Assembly: GCA_016290135.1 (NCBI GenBank)
Contig: JAEESW010000004.1
Span: 54,243-118,242 of the forward strand
Reading direction: 5' to 3'
Origin: a bacterium
Lineage (GTDB): Bacteria; UBP6; UBA1177
DNA: 64,000 nt
Shown here: positions 1 through 9,139 of the stretch, one piece after another
How the letters are laid out: the number at the start of each line of letters is the position of its first letter
How positions within the stretch are numbered: the first letter of the stretch is position 1
The notes under the pieces: generated by a model
The model's database searches: none
Told to the model about the DNA's origin: nothing
Seen by the model: the letters and a program-made list of their open reading frames with translations, nothing else
Program-made: the position numbers and the translations under genes

Positions 1-1
1 A

Positions 2-409
2 AATGAATTTTTTGACCTGCCGGGTTCGATGATATTTTCGGAAAACAGGGAATTGAGGATCATCGCGTTGAAATCATTGAACAAGATCAGCAATCCTTCA
101 ATGGTCCTCATGCAGTTGAAAAGAAGGATAAAAAGTCCCGAATTTCTGTCGCTTGATAAAGAAGAGATAGAACTTATCCTCGGTCTGATGAAGGGTGAAC
201 TGATAACGCCGATGCTTGAAAATCTCGAGTATCTTTTTACGCTTCACGGGAACTTATTTAATAAAAACAAATACTTGCCGTTAAAACAGCAGGTCTTTGG
301 ATTTGTCATGCAGAGAGCTGCCAAAAATATGGCTATGCGCAACTGGATCGAAAAGGGGAAACAGACGGGTGACAACGAAACACGTTCCGTTTTTGAGGGA
401 AGGAGTTAG
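2..409 (+). CDS. HEAT-repeat protein, C-terminal part (cut by window edge)
   Basis: The reading frame is open from the first bases of the window, so this is the end of a longer protein; the internal ATG at 29 is probably not the true start. The visible ~135 residues are helical. The stretch around RELRIIALKSLNKISNPSMV has the A-helix/B-helix pattern of HEAT repeats, which act as protein-binding scaffolds. The stop at 407-409 lies 2 bases before the next start, and the AGGAG of the next ribosome binding site sits inside this gene's last codons. The two genes are therefore probably co-translated and may work together. No catalytic motif is visible. Assignment to HEAT is by pattern only. Confidence 0.6.
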   Translation, partial: NEFFDLPGSMIFSENRELRIIALKSLNKISNPSMVLMQLKRRIKSPEFLSLDKEEIELILGLMKGELITPMLENLEYLFTLHGNLFNKNKYLPLKQQVFGFVMQRAAKNMAMRNWIEKGKQTGDNETRSVFEGRS

Positions 410-411
410 TC

Positions 412-1827
412 ATGGATGAAAGAAGAAACAGGCCGGAATATGACAGTTCGCCTAAGAAATGGCGCTACAACTTTTCCAAATCGCTCTTCACTTTTTGGAA
501 AAACGTCAAAATGTACGGCGACAAAAACGAAAGGATCACCGAAGAGATCACGTTTTTCAAGCAGGTCCTTGATTTTTTCTTTGCTGAAAAGGATGAACTG
601 TCGATCCTCTTTGACGGAATAGACATAAAAGTCGACAAAGTCAGGATCAGAGGCCAGCGCCAGGACGACAAATATTTTGAGGATATCTATGACCTCTTTC
701 TTTCACTTTGCATGTCGGGGATAACTTTCAAAAAAGGCGTCCGCGACGAAGAGATCCTCACGCTTCTCGGCGTCATGGGCAAGTATCCGGTTGGACGCGA
801 GCCTAAGATCCAGGCTTACGAGCGTGTCAGAGGCGACCTTCCTCCGCTTGAGCACATCGAGATCTATCCCTACGATCCGGAAGAGTCGGGCAACCTGCCT
901 ATCTACACTCCGGAACAGTCACTGCGCAGGATATACTGTTCTCTGGCGCGCGACTTCGGAGACATCCGCAAAATGATCGATGCGGCCGAAAGCATCCCGC
1001 TCCGCATGACAGAACGCAGAGTCCAGGATCTCATAAGTATAGTTTCAAACGCAAAAAAGATAGAAACCCTTGAATTTATTATGTTTTTGGCTTCAGTTCC
1101 TTCTTTTGAAGGGTCAAGTGAAAGCGCTTTCGCCGTTTCGATGGTCATCTGGTCGGTCCTGATCGCAAAAAAACTCAAACTCGACATACAGTCGGTAAAA
1201 AGGGTCGCTGTGTCTGCATATTTTCAGTATTTTTCCAAGGATAAAGAGAAAGGCTATACTGCACTCTCAAGAATGGACGAGTTCAACTACGACCGCATCG
1301 AAGCAGCGCTCAACGCATCATCCAGGATAAGCGATTTTTCAGAACAGGCGCTTCTCTCAGACAAAACGGCATCAAGCGGGACGGTTTCGGGCGAAATACT
1401 AAAGGTCGCGGCATATTTTTCAGCAGTCACAAGAAAATGGTCCGCAGATTCATTCTACAAAGGACCGCTTATGACAAGACCGCAGGCTGTCCGTTCCGTG
1501 GTGAAACTCTGCTCGAAAGGGGTGTTCAACAAAGAGATATCTGAGGCATTCTTTTCAATGGCAGGCATCTATCCGTTGGGCAGCATCGTCAGACTTTTCG
1601 ACGGAAGTGTCTGTGTGGTCGTCAAAAAATTCAAGAACTTCTTTGAAAACTCGGAAGTCCTTCTTCTTGACAAGGATCTTTCCATCGGTGAAAGAAGAAG
1701 CGTGACAGCCGAGAACGTTTTGGATATTCCTGACGCTGCAGGAGTCGTTCTTCCCGAAAAGACGACAGTTCAGATCCTCAACACGTTCCTTGACGAAAGA
1801 GAAATTTCAAATGAAAAACAGCAATAA
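412..1827 (+). CDS. Degenerate HD-GYP-like protein
   Basis: A 471-residue soluble protein with no signal peptide. Its second half follows the layout of HD-GYP output domains. A helical segment near residue 235 aligns with the place of the first His. A GYTALSRM-like segment and a TRPQAVRSVV helix follow, and the end (IYPLGSIVRLFDGSVCVVV) matches the small C-terminal beta unit typical of HD-GYP proteins. The HD pair and the GYP motif are not present, so a cyclic-di-GMP phosphodiesterase activity is unlikely; a binding or scaffold role is more plausible. The gene follows the HEAT-repeat gene by 2 bases and overlaps rlmI, so the three look like one transcription unit. The fold assignment is inferred from pattern and not certain. 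Confidence 0.55.
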   Translation: MDERRNRPEYDSSPKKWRYNFSKSLFTFWKNVKMYGDKNERITEEITFFKQVLDFFFAEKDELSILFDGIDIKVDKVRIRGQRQDDKYFEDIYDLFLSLCMSGITFKKGVRDEEILTLLGVMGKYPVGREPKIQAYERVRGDLPPLEHIEIYPYDPEESGNLPIYTPEQSLRRIYCSLARDFGDIRKMIDAAESIPLRMTERRVQDLISIVSNAKKIETLEFIMFLASVPSFEGSSESAFAVSMVIWSVLIAKKLKLDIQSVKRVAVSAYFQYFSKDKEKGYTALSRMDEFNYDRIEAALNASSRISDFSEQALLSDKTASSGTVSGEILKVAAYFSAVTRKWSADSFYKGPLMTRPQAVRSVVKLCSKGVFNKEISEAFFSMAGIYPLGSIVRLFDGSVCVVVKKFKNFFENSEVLLLDKDLSIGERRSVTAENVLDIPDAAGVVLPEKTTVQILNTFLDEREISNEKQQ

Positions 1828-3001
1828 GACAGTCACACTTGAAAAAGGGCGTGAAAGACTGGCAAAAAACCACAATCCGTGGGTCTATTCAAAAGCGCTG
1901 AAACATATTTCAGAAGGGATCTCGGACGGTGACACCGTTGCAGTCCTTGATTATGCCGGAGACTTTGTGGCTTGGGCGCATTACAACGGGAGATCTGGCA
2001 TCGCGCTCCGTCTTTTGGAGTGGGAGAAGGCGAAATATCCCGATGAAAACTGGCTGAAAGAGAAAATTTCAAGGGCGGTTGCTCTAAGAAAAAGGATAAT
2101 TCCTGAAAACACGGGCATTTACAGGCTGATCTTTTCGGAATCGGACATGCTTCCGGGAATAGTCTGCGATGTTTTTGAGAAAACGGGGGTTCTGCAGATC
2201 TCGACTCCTGCGTTTGACAGAATAAAAGAGCAGGTTGCCGTGATCATTGCCGGAGCGGCAGGACTTGAGGCAGTCTATGAAAAAAGCGACGGCGACGGAA
2301 GAAAGATCGAAGGTTTGCCGGAAAGTGCAGGATTTCTTTACGGAAAACAAGAACTTACAAAAATTGTTTCACGTGAAAACAATCTTTTTTTCGAAGCGGA
2401 TCTTGAAGGGCAGAAGACAGGTTTTTATGCTGATCAGCGGGATAACCGCAGATTTTTCGGAGAGGCCGCGAAAGGGGAGGTCCTCGATATCTGCGCGTTT
2501 TCAGGCGCATTTTCGGTCTATGCTCTGAAAAACGGAGCCGAACACGCGACTTTATTGGATATTTCGAAAGAATCCGAGGCGCTTGTCAGGCGGAACATGG
2601 AACTCAATTCGATCGATCCCTCGCGCTACACTTTCATAAAAGGCGATGTTTTCGAACTTCTGCGCAAATTTGCTGCGGAAGGAAGGATCTTTGATTCGGT
2701 AGTGCTCGATCCGCCGAAGCTGGTCCCTTCGAACAAATACATTGAAAAAGGTCTGCGTGCTTATAAAGATCTGAATTTCAATGCTCTCAGACTTGTAAAA
2801 AAGGGAGGAGTTTTTGCGACATTTTCCTGCTCCGGAGCTGTAACACTCGCCGATTTCAGAAGTGCTGTCGCCTTTGCTGCACACGATGCCGGGCGCGAAC
2901 TCAAGATCCTCCGGCAGCTCCACCAGGCTCCCGACCATCCGATACGCGTGAATGCGCCGGAAACCGAATATCTGAAAGGGATCCTGGCTGAAGCGGAATA
3001 A
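1811..3001 (+). CDS. rlmI: 23S rRNA (cytosine-5)-methyltransferase, RlmI-type
   Basis: SAM-dependent methyltransferase of the RlmI/YccW family, which methylates a cytosine in 23S rRNA. The N-terminal ~75 residues form a PUA-like RNA-binding unit (NHNPWVYSKALKHI, then GDFVAWAHYN). Next comes the catalytic Rossmann domain with FYADQRDNRRF, the SAM loop VLDICAFSGAFSVYAL near residue 230 and the motif VVLDPPKLVP. The late FATFSCSGAV carries the Cys expected for cytosine-5 chemistry. The start at 1811 overlaps the previous gene by 17 bases; an upstream TTG at 1790 would add seven residues but the conserved part begins after 1811. Length (396 residues) is normal for the family. The exact target base cannot be read from the sequence. 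Confidence 0.85.
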   Translation: MKNSNKTVTLEKGRERLAKNHNPWVYSKALKHISEGISDGDTVAVLDYAGDFVAWAHYNGRSGIALRLLEWEKAKYPDENWLKEKISRAVALRKRIIPENTGIYRLIFSESDMLPGIVCDVFEKTGVLQISTPAFDRIKEQVAVIIAGAAGLEAVYEKSDGDGRKIEGLPESAGFLYGKQELTKIVSRENNLFFEADLEGQKTGFYADQRDNRRFFGEAAKGEVLDICAFSGAFSVYALKNGAEHATLLDISKESEALVRRNMELNSIDPSRYTFIKGDVFELLRKFAAEGRIFDSVVLDPPKLVPSNKYIEKGLRAYKDLNFNALRLVKKGGVFATFSCSGAVTLADFRSAVAFAAHDAGRELKILRQLHQAPDHPIRVNAPETEYLKGILAEAE

Positions 3002-3004
3002 AAA

Positions 3005-3754
3005 TCACAGGATCTCTTTCGACGGCTTTTTCAGCAGAAAATCGGGTTTTTGATTGTATAAAGCCTTGAAAATATTGTTCTTTGCCGTTTTGTCGTGTTT
3101 GACGACTTCTTCTATGAGCGAGCGGATGTATGCCCGTTCCGAAACTTTTCCGAAAGGGCAGCCGGAATCGAAAATTTTGAGGCCGGTATTTTCTGCTTCT
3201 GCTTTGACGGAACTTTCTTTGATGTAGAGCATCGGCCGGATTATGCGGTATTTCCCTTTGAAAAACGGATTGACGGGCTTCATCGCCTCAAGCGAACCGT
3301 TGAAAAAGAGGTTCATGAGAAACGTCTGGACAAAGTCGTCGCGGTGATGCCCGAAAGCTATCACGCTTGCGCCGATCTCGTCGGCAAGATCAAAAAGAGC
3401 AAGCCTTCTCGTCCTTGAGCAGAGGTAGCACGGCTGCTTTTTTTCTGCTGCCATGGTCTTTTCGAGCGATCTTTCGATCTCAAAAAATTTTACGCCGTTT
3501 TCTTCGCTGAAATTGCGGAGATATCCGGAGATCTCGTCGTCGTTTTTAAAACCCATTTTCACGAAGACCGATGAAATTTTGAAATCGTTGGTCGTCTGGA
3601 TCTTTTTTCTTGCCAAAAGTCTGAGCAGCATAGAACTGTCCTTTCCGCCCGAAAGACCGACCAAAATATGATCGCCGGGATTGATCATCTGATAGTCAAA
3701 AATCGCCGTTTCCAGCAGTTTGTGCATGCTCAGAAAACATTTGCTTTCGCCCAT
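3005..3754 (-). CDS. ttcA: TtcA-like tRNA 2-thiolation ATPase
   Basis: PP-loop ATPase that adenylates a tRNA base before sulfur insertion; TtcA makes 2-thiocytidine-32. The P-loop LVGLSGGKDSSML lies near residue 37. The family's cluster-binding Cys are visible as a CYLCSRTRR (CxxC) segment and a later Cys in DSGCPFG, and GHHRDDFVQTFLMNLFF is the conserved metal/nucleotide segment. I chose the ATG at 3754 because AGGAGG stands 4 bases upstream; a start at 3817 would add 21 poorly conserved residues. It converges on rlmI with only 3 bases between the stops. TtcA and its archaeal-type relatives share these motifs, so the specific tRNA position is inferred. Confidence 0.8.
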   Translation of the reverse strand: MGESKCFLSMHKLLETAIFDYQMINPGDHILVGLSGGKDSSMLLRLLARKKIQTTNDFKISSVFVKMGFKNDDEISGYLRNFSEENGVKFFEIERSLEKTMAAEKKQPCYLCSRTRRLALFDLADEIGASVIAFGHHRDDFVQTFLMNLFFNGSLEAMKPVNPFFKGKYRIIRPMLYIKESSVKAEAENTGLKIFDSGCPFGKVSERAYIRSLIEEVVKHDKTAKNNIFKALYNQKPDFLLKKPSKEIL

Positions 3755-3810
3755 GAAACCTCCTAAAAGCGGAAAATCATACTGAAAAATCGGAAAAAAG
3801 CGAGAAACCG

Positions 3811-3838
3811 TTGACAATCTTGTTTTTACACTTAGAAT
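3811..3838 (+). promoter_or_regulatory. Sigma-70-type promoter of mlaD operon
   Basis: TTGACA at 3811-3816 and TAGAAT at 3833-3838, separated by 16 bases, 27 bases before the mlaD start. It lies in the short divergent gap between ttcA and mlaD and reads rightward. Confidence 0.6.
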
Positions 3839-3864
3839 CGCGCGTGTGAATTTTTGAGGGTGCT

Positions 3865-4854
3865 ATGCAGGTTACTTCAGCTCAAAAAAGGCGCGTGGCG
3901 GTATTTTTCATTTTCGGGATATTTGTGCTTGTCGGTCTTGCTGCTCTTCTTGTAGGCAACCGTCTGCTCAAACGCGAGGACTGCTACTTCACCCGTTTCG
4001 AGGATATTTCGGTCGCAGGTCTTTCGGAAGGTTCGACTGTAAAATTCCAGGGTATGAACATCGGAACGGTCTCGAAAATTTCAGTCGACAAGGAAAATAC
4101 GGCGGTTGTCGAAGTCGCTTTCTGCCTTAAACCCGGCGTTCCGATCAAAGAGGGAACAAAGACGCAGCTCGGGACTATCGGCATCACCGGTCTTAAATTC
4201 CTCGAACTCAAAGGGGGCGGTCAAGGCGCGAACATCCCTGTCGGCGGCGAGATCCCTTCAGAAAAAAGCGGATGGGACGAGATCACAGGAAAGGCTTCGG
4301 TCATCGCCGAAAAGCTCGAATCGATACTCAACCAGTTCAACGAGGCTCTGAAAGGAGTGCAGAAAGATGATGTTGAAAAGATCGTCAAAAACGTGAACGG
4401 CATTTCAACTTCGCTTGATGAGCTTCTTGCAAAAAACAAAAACGAGATCAGCGGCGTCATAAAAGAAGCGAATGTTTTTATGAAAGAGCTCAACGGAAAT
4501 ATGGACAATGTCAAAGCGATCACCACAAACGTCCGCGAACTCACCTCGAAGGAAGGCTCGCTTGCAAAGACGCTTTCGATGATGGAGGCTGCTGTCTCCG
4601 ATTTCAGGGAGGATTACAAAGAGGCGAACGTTCAGGACAAGGTCGACAGAATGTTCGGCCTCGTCGAATCGACGCAGAGGACAGTCGACACGCTTCAGCT
4701 CACATTTGAAAGAAGCACCGAAAAGATCGACAAGTCGCTTGACGACCTTTCGGACGCGATGAGCAACTTCAGCGAATTTACGAGAATAATCATGGAAAAT
4801 CCGTCGGCTCTTTTCGGCGGCGGCAACTCGGATGCACAAGAGGATAAAAAATGA
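3865..4854 (+). CDS. mlaD: MlaD-type MCE-domain lipid transport protein
   Basis: Substrate-binding component of an Mla/MCE ABC system that moves phospholipids between inner and outer membranes. One N-terminal membrane anchor (VAVFFIFGIFVLVGLAALLVG) holds it in the inner membrane. A single MCE domain follows (AGLSEGSTVKFQGMNIGTVSKI; GTIGITGLKFLELKGG). Residues ~150-310 form a long predicted coiled coil, longer than in E. coli MlaD (183 aa) and closer to deltaproteobacterial MCE proteins. The start has GAGGG upstream. It overlaps the next lipoprotein gene by ATGA. The permease (mlaE) and ATPase (mlaF) are not in this window, so they must be encoded elsewhere. Confidence 0.85.
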   Translation: MQVTSAQKRRVAVFFIFGIFVLVGLAALLVGNRLLKREDCYFTRFEDISVAGLSEGSTVKFQGMNIGTVSKISVDKENTAVVEVAFCLKPGVPIKEGTKTQLGTIGITGLKFLELKGGGQGANIPVGGEIPSEKSGWDEITGKASVIAEKLESILNQFNEALKGVQKDDVEKIVKNVNGISTSLDELLAKNKNEISGVIKEANVFMKELNGNMDNVKAITTNVRELTSKEGSLAKTLSMMEAAVSDFREDYKEANVQDKVDRMFGLVESTQRTVDTLQLTFERSTEKIDKSLDDLSDAMSNFSEFTRIIMENPSALFGGGNSDAQEDKK

Positions 4855-5453
4855 AAAAAACCGCTATTTTGATCGTTTGCTTTATAGCTCTTTTCGCACT
4901 TTCTTCCTGTTCCCTCTTCTCTTCCAAAGCGCCTCTCAAACACTATTATCAGGTCTACTATCAGCCGCAGGTCGGCTCCGAGCAGCCGATAAAGGCGACA
5001 CTCAGGATAAAGACTTTCAGCGCCGACAAGGCTTACAAGAAATACAATCTGGTCTACAGGACTTCCTACGAGGAGATGTTCTACTACAACACCCATTTTT
5101 GGGCTTCAAGACCGGATGATATGATCACTGACCTTGTTGCGAACCATTTCGCAAAGCAGCGGGTGTTTTCCGACATCATAATCACGATGGATAAAAAACC
5201 GGACTACGTTCTGAGCGGCAGGATCTTGGCGCTGGACGAAGTTGTCGAAGATGAAAAAAGTTACGCCAGAGTCGCTATAATTTTTGAACTTAAAGACTAT
5301 AAGACCACGGAGGTCGTAGTCGCTCACTCTTTTGACACAAAGCTTGAAGCAAAAGGTCGCAAGCCGGTGGATGTGGTACGTGCGATGGGGGAAATAATAA
5401 ATTCCGAGACAGAGCTCTTTATCTCAAAAATTTATGAGACCGCCGAACATTAA
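4851..5453 (+). CDS. ABC-type transport auxiliary lipoprotein (DUF330/PqiC-like)
   Basis: A 200-residue lipoprotein. The signal peptide ends in the lipobox LSSC at residues ~17-20, giving a lipid-anchored protein. The mature part fits the ABC_trans_aux family (PqiC/YmbA): a YYQVYYQPQ start, a SADKAYKKYNLVYRTS segment, and a later FSDIIITMDKKPDYVLSGRI segment like the family's conserved core. Such lipoproteins accompany MCE proteins as outer-membrane partners of the lipid conduit. The gene starts inside the last codons of mlaD (ATGA overlap), which supports a joint function and coupled translation. Confidence 0.75.
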   Translation: MKKTAILIVCFIALFALSSCSLFSSKAPLKHYYQVYYQPQVGSEQPIKATLRIKTFSADKAYKKYNLVYRTSYEEMFYYNTHFWASRPDDMITDLVANHFAKQRVFSDIIITMDKKPDYVLSGRILALDEVVEDEKSYARVAIIFELKDYKTTEVVVAHSFDTKLEAKGRKPVDVVRAMGEIINSETELFISKIYETAEH

Positions 5454-5463
5454 CGCTTGTTGA

Positions 5464-5494
5464 TTGACAAAAGATCTTTTTGATATCTGATATT
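5464..5494 (+). promoter_or_regulatory. Possible sigma-70 promoter
   Basis: TTGACA at 5464-5469 followed after 19 bases by GATATT (5489-5494), just before the ligase-like gene. The -35 box is perfect but the spacing is long, so the -10 assignment is weak. Confidence 0.3.
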
Positions 5495-5520
5495 TAACCA
5501 ATAAAATGAGAGGTTTGTAG

Positions 5521-7974
5521 GTGAACAGCAAAATAAAACTGATATTTCTGATGCTTTCTTCGGGCATCTTTTTCGTTCTGCCGCCGTTCCTTCTCGGCGG
5601 AGTCTATTACCACATCGGTACGAACCTCGTCATCATGTTCATCGGTGCTTTCGCGATGTTCTGCTATTCGGTCTATCTGCTCGCGACGAAAAAATCTTTT
5701 GCAATTTCTTCGGTGATCTTTCCGCTCGCCGCTATAGTCTTTTTTGCACTGTTTCAGCTCATCCCGCTGCCGCTGCCTCTGCTCAAAATACTTTCTCCGC
5801 AGGGATATTTCTTTCATACTCTCGAAGGAAGCGGCGCACATCCTCTCACGATGTCGGTAAACGATACTGTTTATTCGATATTCCGCGTCCTGACGCTGAT
5901 CTTCCTTTCCTGCATCCTTGCGCGCAACATATTTCTCGGCAACAAAAAGTGGAAGCAGAACACTATCGACACGGTGATCCTGATCTCGACTGTAGCCATA
6001 ATCCTTTCAATCGCGCTGAGGTTCCTGCAGTCCGATGCTTGGCTTTACGGCAGGCTGCGCCATGGTGGATTTTTCATGGAGTCGATACTTATCAACACGA
6101 ACAATGCGGCAGGATACTTCGGGATCTCGGGTCTTCTCGCCCTCACTTCGATATATACGAGTAATTTTCAGCGGAAAAAGATCTTTTATGCTTCTCTTTT
6201 CTTCCTTCATTCGGCAGCCGTTGCGGCGACGCTTTCGAGAGGCGGCATCGCGGCTTATGTTGCAGCCTTGATACTTTTCTTTTTTATCAATAGAAAATCT
6301 GTAAAAAATTCAACTGGTTATAAGTTTTATCTGCCGGTTGCCGCACTTGTCCTGGCACTTGTTTTAGTCTATCAGACAGGACTGAAGCTCCTTGAACACG
6401 AGTTCGATTTTGGCAGGGAAGATTATTTTAATAAGATCAGCGATATAGCCCGTGCGAAAGACTATTTTTACGATTTCCTCTTCACCGGTTCGGGTCTCGG
6501 CAGCTTTTCGAAAGTTTTCTCATACTATCAGTCGAATCTCTGGATCTATGCCCGCGAACTTGAGAACGAGCCGATACAGTTCATCCTTGAGACCGGCATA
6601 ATTTTTGCCCTTTTTATATTTGGATTTTTCATCTGGCTCGTCATCTTCGGGAAACGCGAAACCAAGCGGAAAAACGGACTCATGGCGATACTCTTTTTCA
6701 TAGTGATGCACAATACTTTCGATTTCAACCTGCACAATTTTTCGACGCTTTTCCCAATCATCCTTGTGCTCGTGCTTCTCGTAAAACCGATGGAACTGCG
6801 CGGAAACAAAAAAGTCGTTTCGCTCGCATCCCTTGCCGTTCTCTCTCTGGCAACAATGCTGTTCACCGCGACGGAAGGAGGGCAGAAACTTTTAGGTTAT
6901 CAGCCCGATGATGCTCCGGCGGTCCCCTACGAAGAGGCGGTCTATCTTGAACCTGCAAATTTCAAGATCCCGCTGAATGCCGGTGTCGGCAAGCTCAATT
7001 CGGGAGACCAGGAACAAGTCATTTCGGCCGGAGCGGAACTCTCTTCGGCGCTTGCAAAGGCTCCGAAATACTACTACACCCACTATATCAACGGCGTTTA
7101 CATGCTTCGTCTCGGCGCTTACGAACAGGCTCTCGTCCTCTTCAAACAGGCGCTTGACCTTTCGGGAAAAAAATATGCAAAAGTGCTTGAAACGGTCTAC
7201 GACAGGATGTCGCGCTACGGTTTGCAGGAACGGATAACGGAGATAATCTCGCTGAATGAGAACAACAAAACCGAACTCGAAAGGTTTATTTTCAAAATTT
7301 CGGACTCAAACGATGCCGCGCTCGATTTTGCCAATAAAAATCAGGATGTTTTCTTCATTTCTGTCATCAGGAACATGCTGAAGGAGAAGCGTTATGACGA
7401 GGCTCTCGAGATGATAAGGAGGATCCAGAGCGAAAGAAAGGATCTCACTGATTTCGAGCGCGGACAGTTATTGATCTACAACGGCAGAATTCTTGAAAAA
7501 GACAAACTTTACAAAGAAGCATTCGACCTTTATATGCGCGGTGCCGACCTCACTGAAAAGTTCAGCGACTATCTCACCGCGGCTTACTGCTCGCTCAAAC
7601 TTGAAAAAGAGTCGCAGGATCTTGTTGAAAGCAGTCTCAAAAACATGACTTTGAGGACTTCCGGGAATCTCGGGAGCTACTACCGCTGGCTTTCGACGCG
7701 TGAATTTGCAGCGAAAAATCAAGCGGCGGGCTTCAAATATCTGGAAAGAGCGGCCGAAGTCGCGCACAATCCGTACTGGCAGCTTGAAGTCGCGAATATG
7801 TACGCAAAACGCGGGATGCACTACTTTGCGGCGCAGACGTTCCTGAAAATCACAAGAGATTACCCGAAATTCAAGCCTGAAGAGATGAAAAAGCGCTACG
7901 AAGACGAAAAGCAGAAAATGGAGCGCGACGAAGAGAAAAATCTCAAAGAACTGATGTTCAGAGAGAAGAAATAA
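5521..7974 (+). CDS. O-antigen ligase-like membrane protein with TPR tail
   Basis: An 817-residue protein. Residues ~1-450 contain about eleven hydrophobic segments, with the large periplasmic loop expected of Wzy/WaaL-type enzymes around residues 280-360. A GSGLGSF segment followed by ELENEPIQFILETGI resembles the conserved Wzy_C region, with an E and H/N-rich loop. Residues ~480-810 are soluble and helical with TPR-like repeats. Proteins of this layout join or polymerise polysaccharide chains in the inner membrane. Translation starts at the GTG at 5521; an ATG at 5506 runs into TAG after five codons. The gene is far from the glycosyltransferase cluster, so its substrate is unknown. Confidence 0.7.
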   Translation: MNSKIKLIFLMLSSGIFFVLPPFLLGGVYYHIGTNLVIMFIGAFAMFCYSVYLLATKKSFAISSVIFPLAAIVFFALFQLIPLPLPLLKILSPQGYFFHTLEGSGAHPLTMSVNDTVYSIFRVLTLIFLSCILARNIFLGNKKWKQNTIDTVILISTVAIILSIALRFLQSDAWLYGRLRHGGFFMESILINTNNAAGYFGISGLLALTSIYTSNFQRKKIFYASLFFLHSAAVAATLSRGGIAAYVAALILFFFINRKSVKNSTGYKFYLPVAALVLALVLVYQTGLKLLEHEFDFGREDYFNKISDIARAKDYFYDFLFTGSGLGSFSKVFSYYQSNLWIYARELENEPIQFILETGIIFALFIFGFFIWLVIFGKRETKRKNGLMAILFFIVMHNTFDFNLHNFSTLFPIILVLVLLVKPMELRGNKKVVSLASLAVLSLATMLFTATEGGQKLLGYQPDDAPAVPYEEAVYLEPANFKIPLNAGVGKLNSGDQEQVISAGAELSSALAKAPKYYYTHYINGVYMLRLGAYEQALVLFKQALDLSGKKYAKVLETVYDRMSRYGLQERITEIISLNENNKTELERFIFKISDSNDAALDFANKNQDVFFISVIRNMLKEKRYDEALEMIRRIQSERKDLTDFERGQLLIYNGRILEKDKLYKEAFDLYMRGADLTEKFSDYLTAAYCSLKLEKESQDLVESSLKNMTLRTSGNLGSYYRWLSTREFAAKNQAAGFKYLERAAEVAHNPYWQLEVANMYAKRGMHYFAAQTFLKITRDYPKFKPEEMKKRYEDEKQKMERDEEKNLKELMFREKK

Positions 7975-8062
7975 TCTGAAAAACGCGTCAAAAAATTTCT
8001 TGCAGAAAAGGCAAAAATCGGTATTTTTCAGCGGTTGTTTGAATAACTCTCGGAGGTAAAAA

Positions 8063-9091
8063 ATGAGTGCGGATCGCGGTCAGCTTGGTATTGTTGCCTG
8101 CAATTCAGGCAAAGTTTTTGCGGATGCAATGGTCGAATATCTGAAGGAAAAGTACAAAAAGGAGCACTTGGAAGAGCGGTTCCGCTATATCCAGAGCACT
8201 GAAACGCACTTCGCGAACGGTGAGATAAAGACTTCAATAGATGAGCCTATCCGCGGCATGGATGTTTATGTCGTTCAGCTCATGGACGATCCTCTTTCTC
8301 CTTATTCGGTAAACGACAACCTTATGGCGCTCGCGACGGCTCTGAATGCGGTCCACAACAGCGACGCGGCTTCTATCACGGCAGTCATTCCGCAGTTCCC
8401 GAACGCCCGTCAGGAGCGCAGAAAAGGGCGTGAAAGCGTGACGGCTTCGATGGTGGCATCATTTATCGAGGCGAGCGGTGCTTCGAGAGTCCTCACGATC
8501 GATATCCACGCTGAGGCGATCTCCGGTTTCTTCCATATTGCAAGACTCGACAACCTTCATGCATCGAAACAGCTGATGAATTCGATGAACAGAAGAAATC
8601 TTATCACCGAAAATACCGTCGTTGTCGCTCCCGATGTCGGTTCAGCCGAGACCGCAAGATACTATTCCCGTGCGCTGGAAACAGATATGGCTCTCATCGT
8701 CAAGGAACGTGACTACTCCAAGGCTTCCACAGTTGTTGATACCAAATTGGTAGGAAGCGTTGACGGAAGAGATGTCGTCATCGTCGACGACATGATCGCA
8801 ACGGGCGGAACTTTGATCGCGGCATGCCAGAAACTCCATGAATTCGGCGCAAAAAATATAGATGTTTTCTGCACTTTCCCGTTCTTCAACGGCGAGGCTG
8901 TGGCAAAACTCGACAAGGCTTATGCCGACGGTTTTGTCCGGAGCGTCACCGGAACGAACGCAGTCATCCGCGGGGAAGAGTTCAAAAAAGCGCATCCGTG
9001 GTACAACGAAGTCGATGTCGCAAGATTCTTCGCGAAAGTCGTCTACAGCATAAACCACATGGAATCGATCTCGAACATCCTTGAATCATAG
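8063..9091 (+). CDS. prs: Ribose-phosphate pyrophosphokinase
   Basis: Makes phosphoribosyl pyrophosphate from ribose 5-phosphate and ATP, feeding nucleotide, His and Trp synthesis. The metal/substrate segment reads VLTIDIHAEAISGFF (near residue 150; family consensus DLHAxQIQGFF). The PRPP-binding loop is VVIVDDMIATGGTLI near residue 236. The flexible loop, usually ARQDRK, here reads FPNARQERRKGRES. The protein is 342 residues, somewhat longer than the usual ~315. GGAGG lies 7-8 bases before the ATG. It precedes mutS in the same direction by 48 bases. Confidence 0.88.
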   Translation: MSADRGQLGIVACNSGKVFADAMVEYLKEKYKKEHLEERFRYIQSTETHFANGEIKTSIDEPIRGMDVYVVQLMDDPLSPYSVNDNLMALATALNAVHNSDAASITAVIPQFPNARQERRKGRESVTASMVASFIEASGASRVLTIDIHAEAISGFFHIARLDNLHASKQLMNSMNRRNLITENTVVVAPDVGSAETARYYSRALETDMALIVKERDYSKASTVVDTKLVGSVDGRDVVIVDDMIATGGTLIAACQKLHEFGAKNIDVFCTFPFFNGEAVAKLDKAYADGFVRSVTGTNAVIRGEEFKKAHPWYNEVDVARFFAKVVYSINHMESISNILES

Positions 9092-9139
9092 AGCTAAGCA
9101 CCTTTCCCGATATTTCTGATTTAAAAACAAGGAGTTGAA

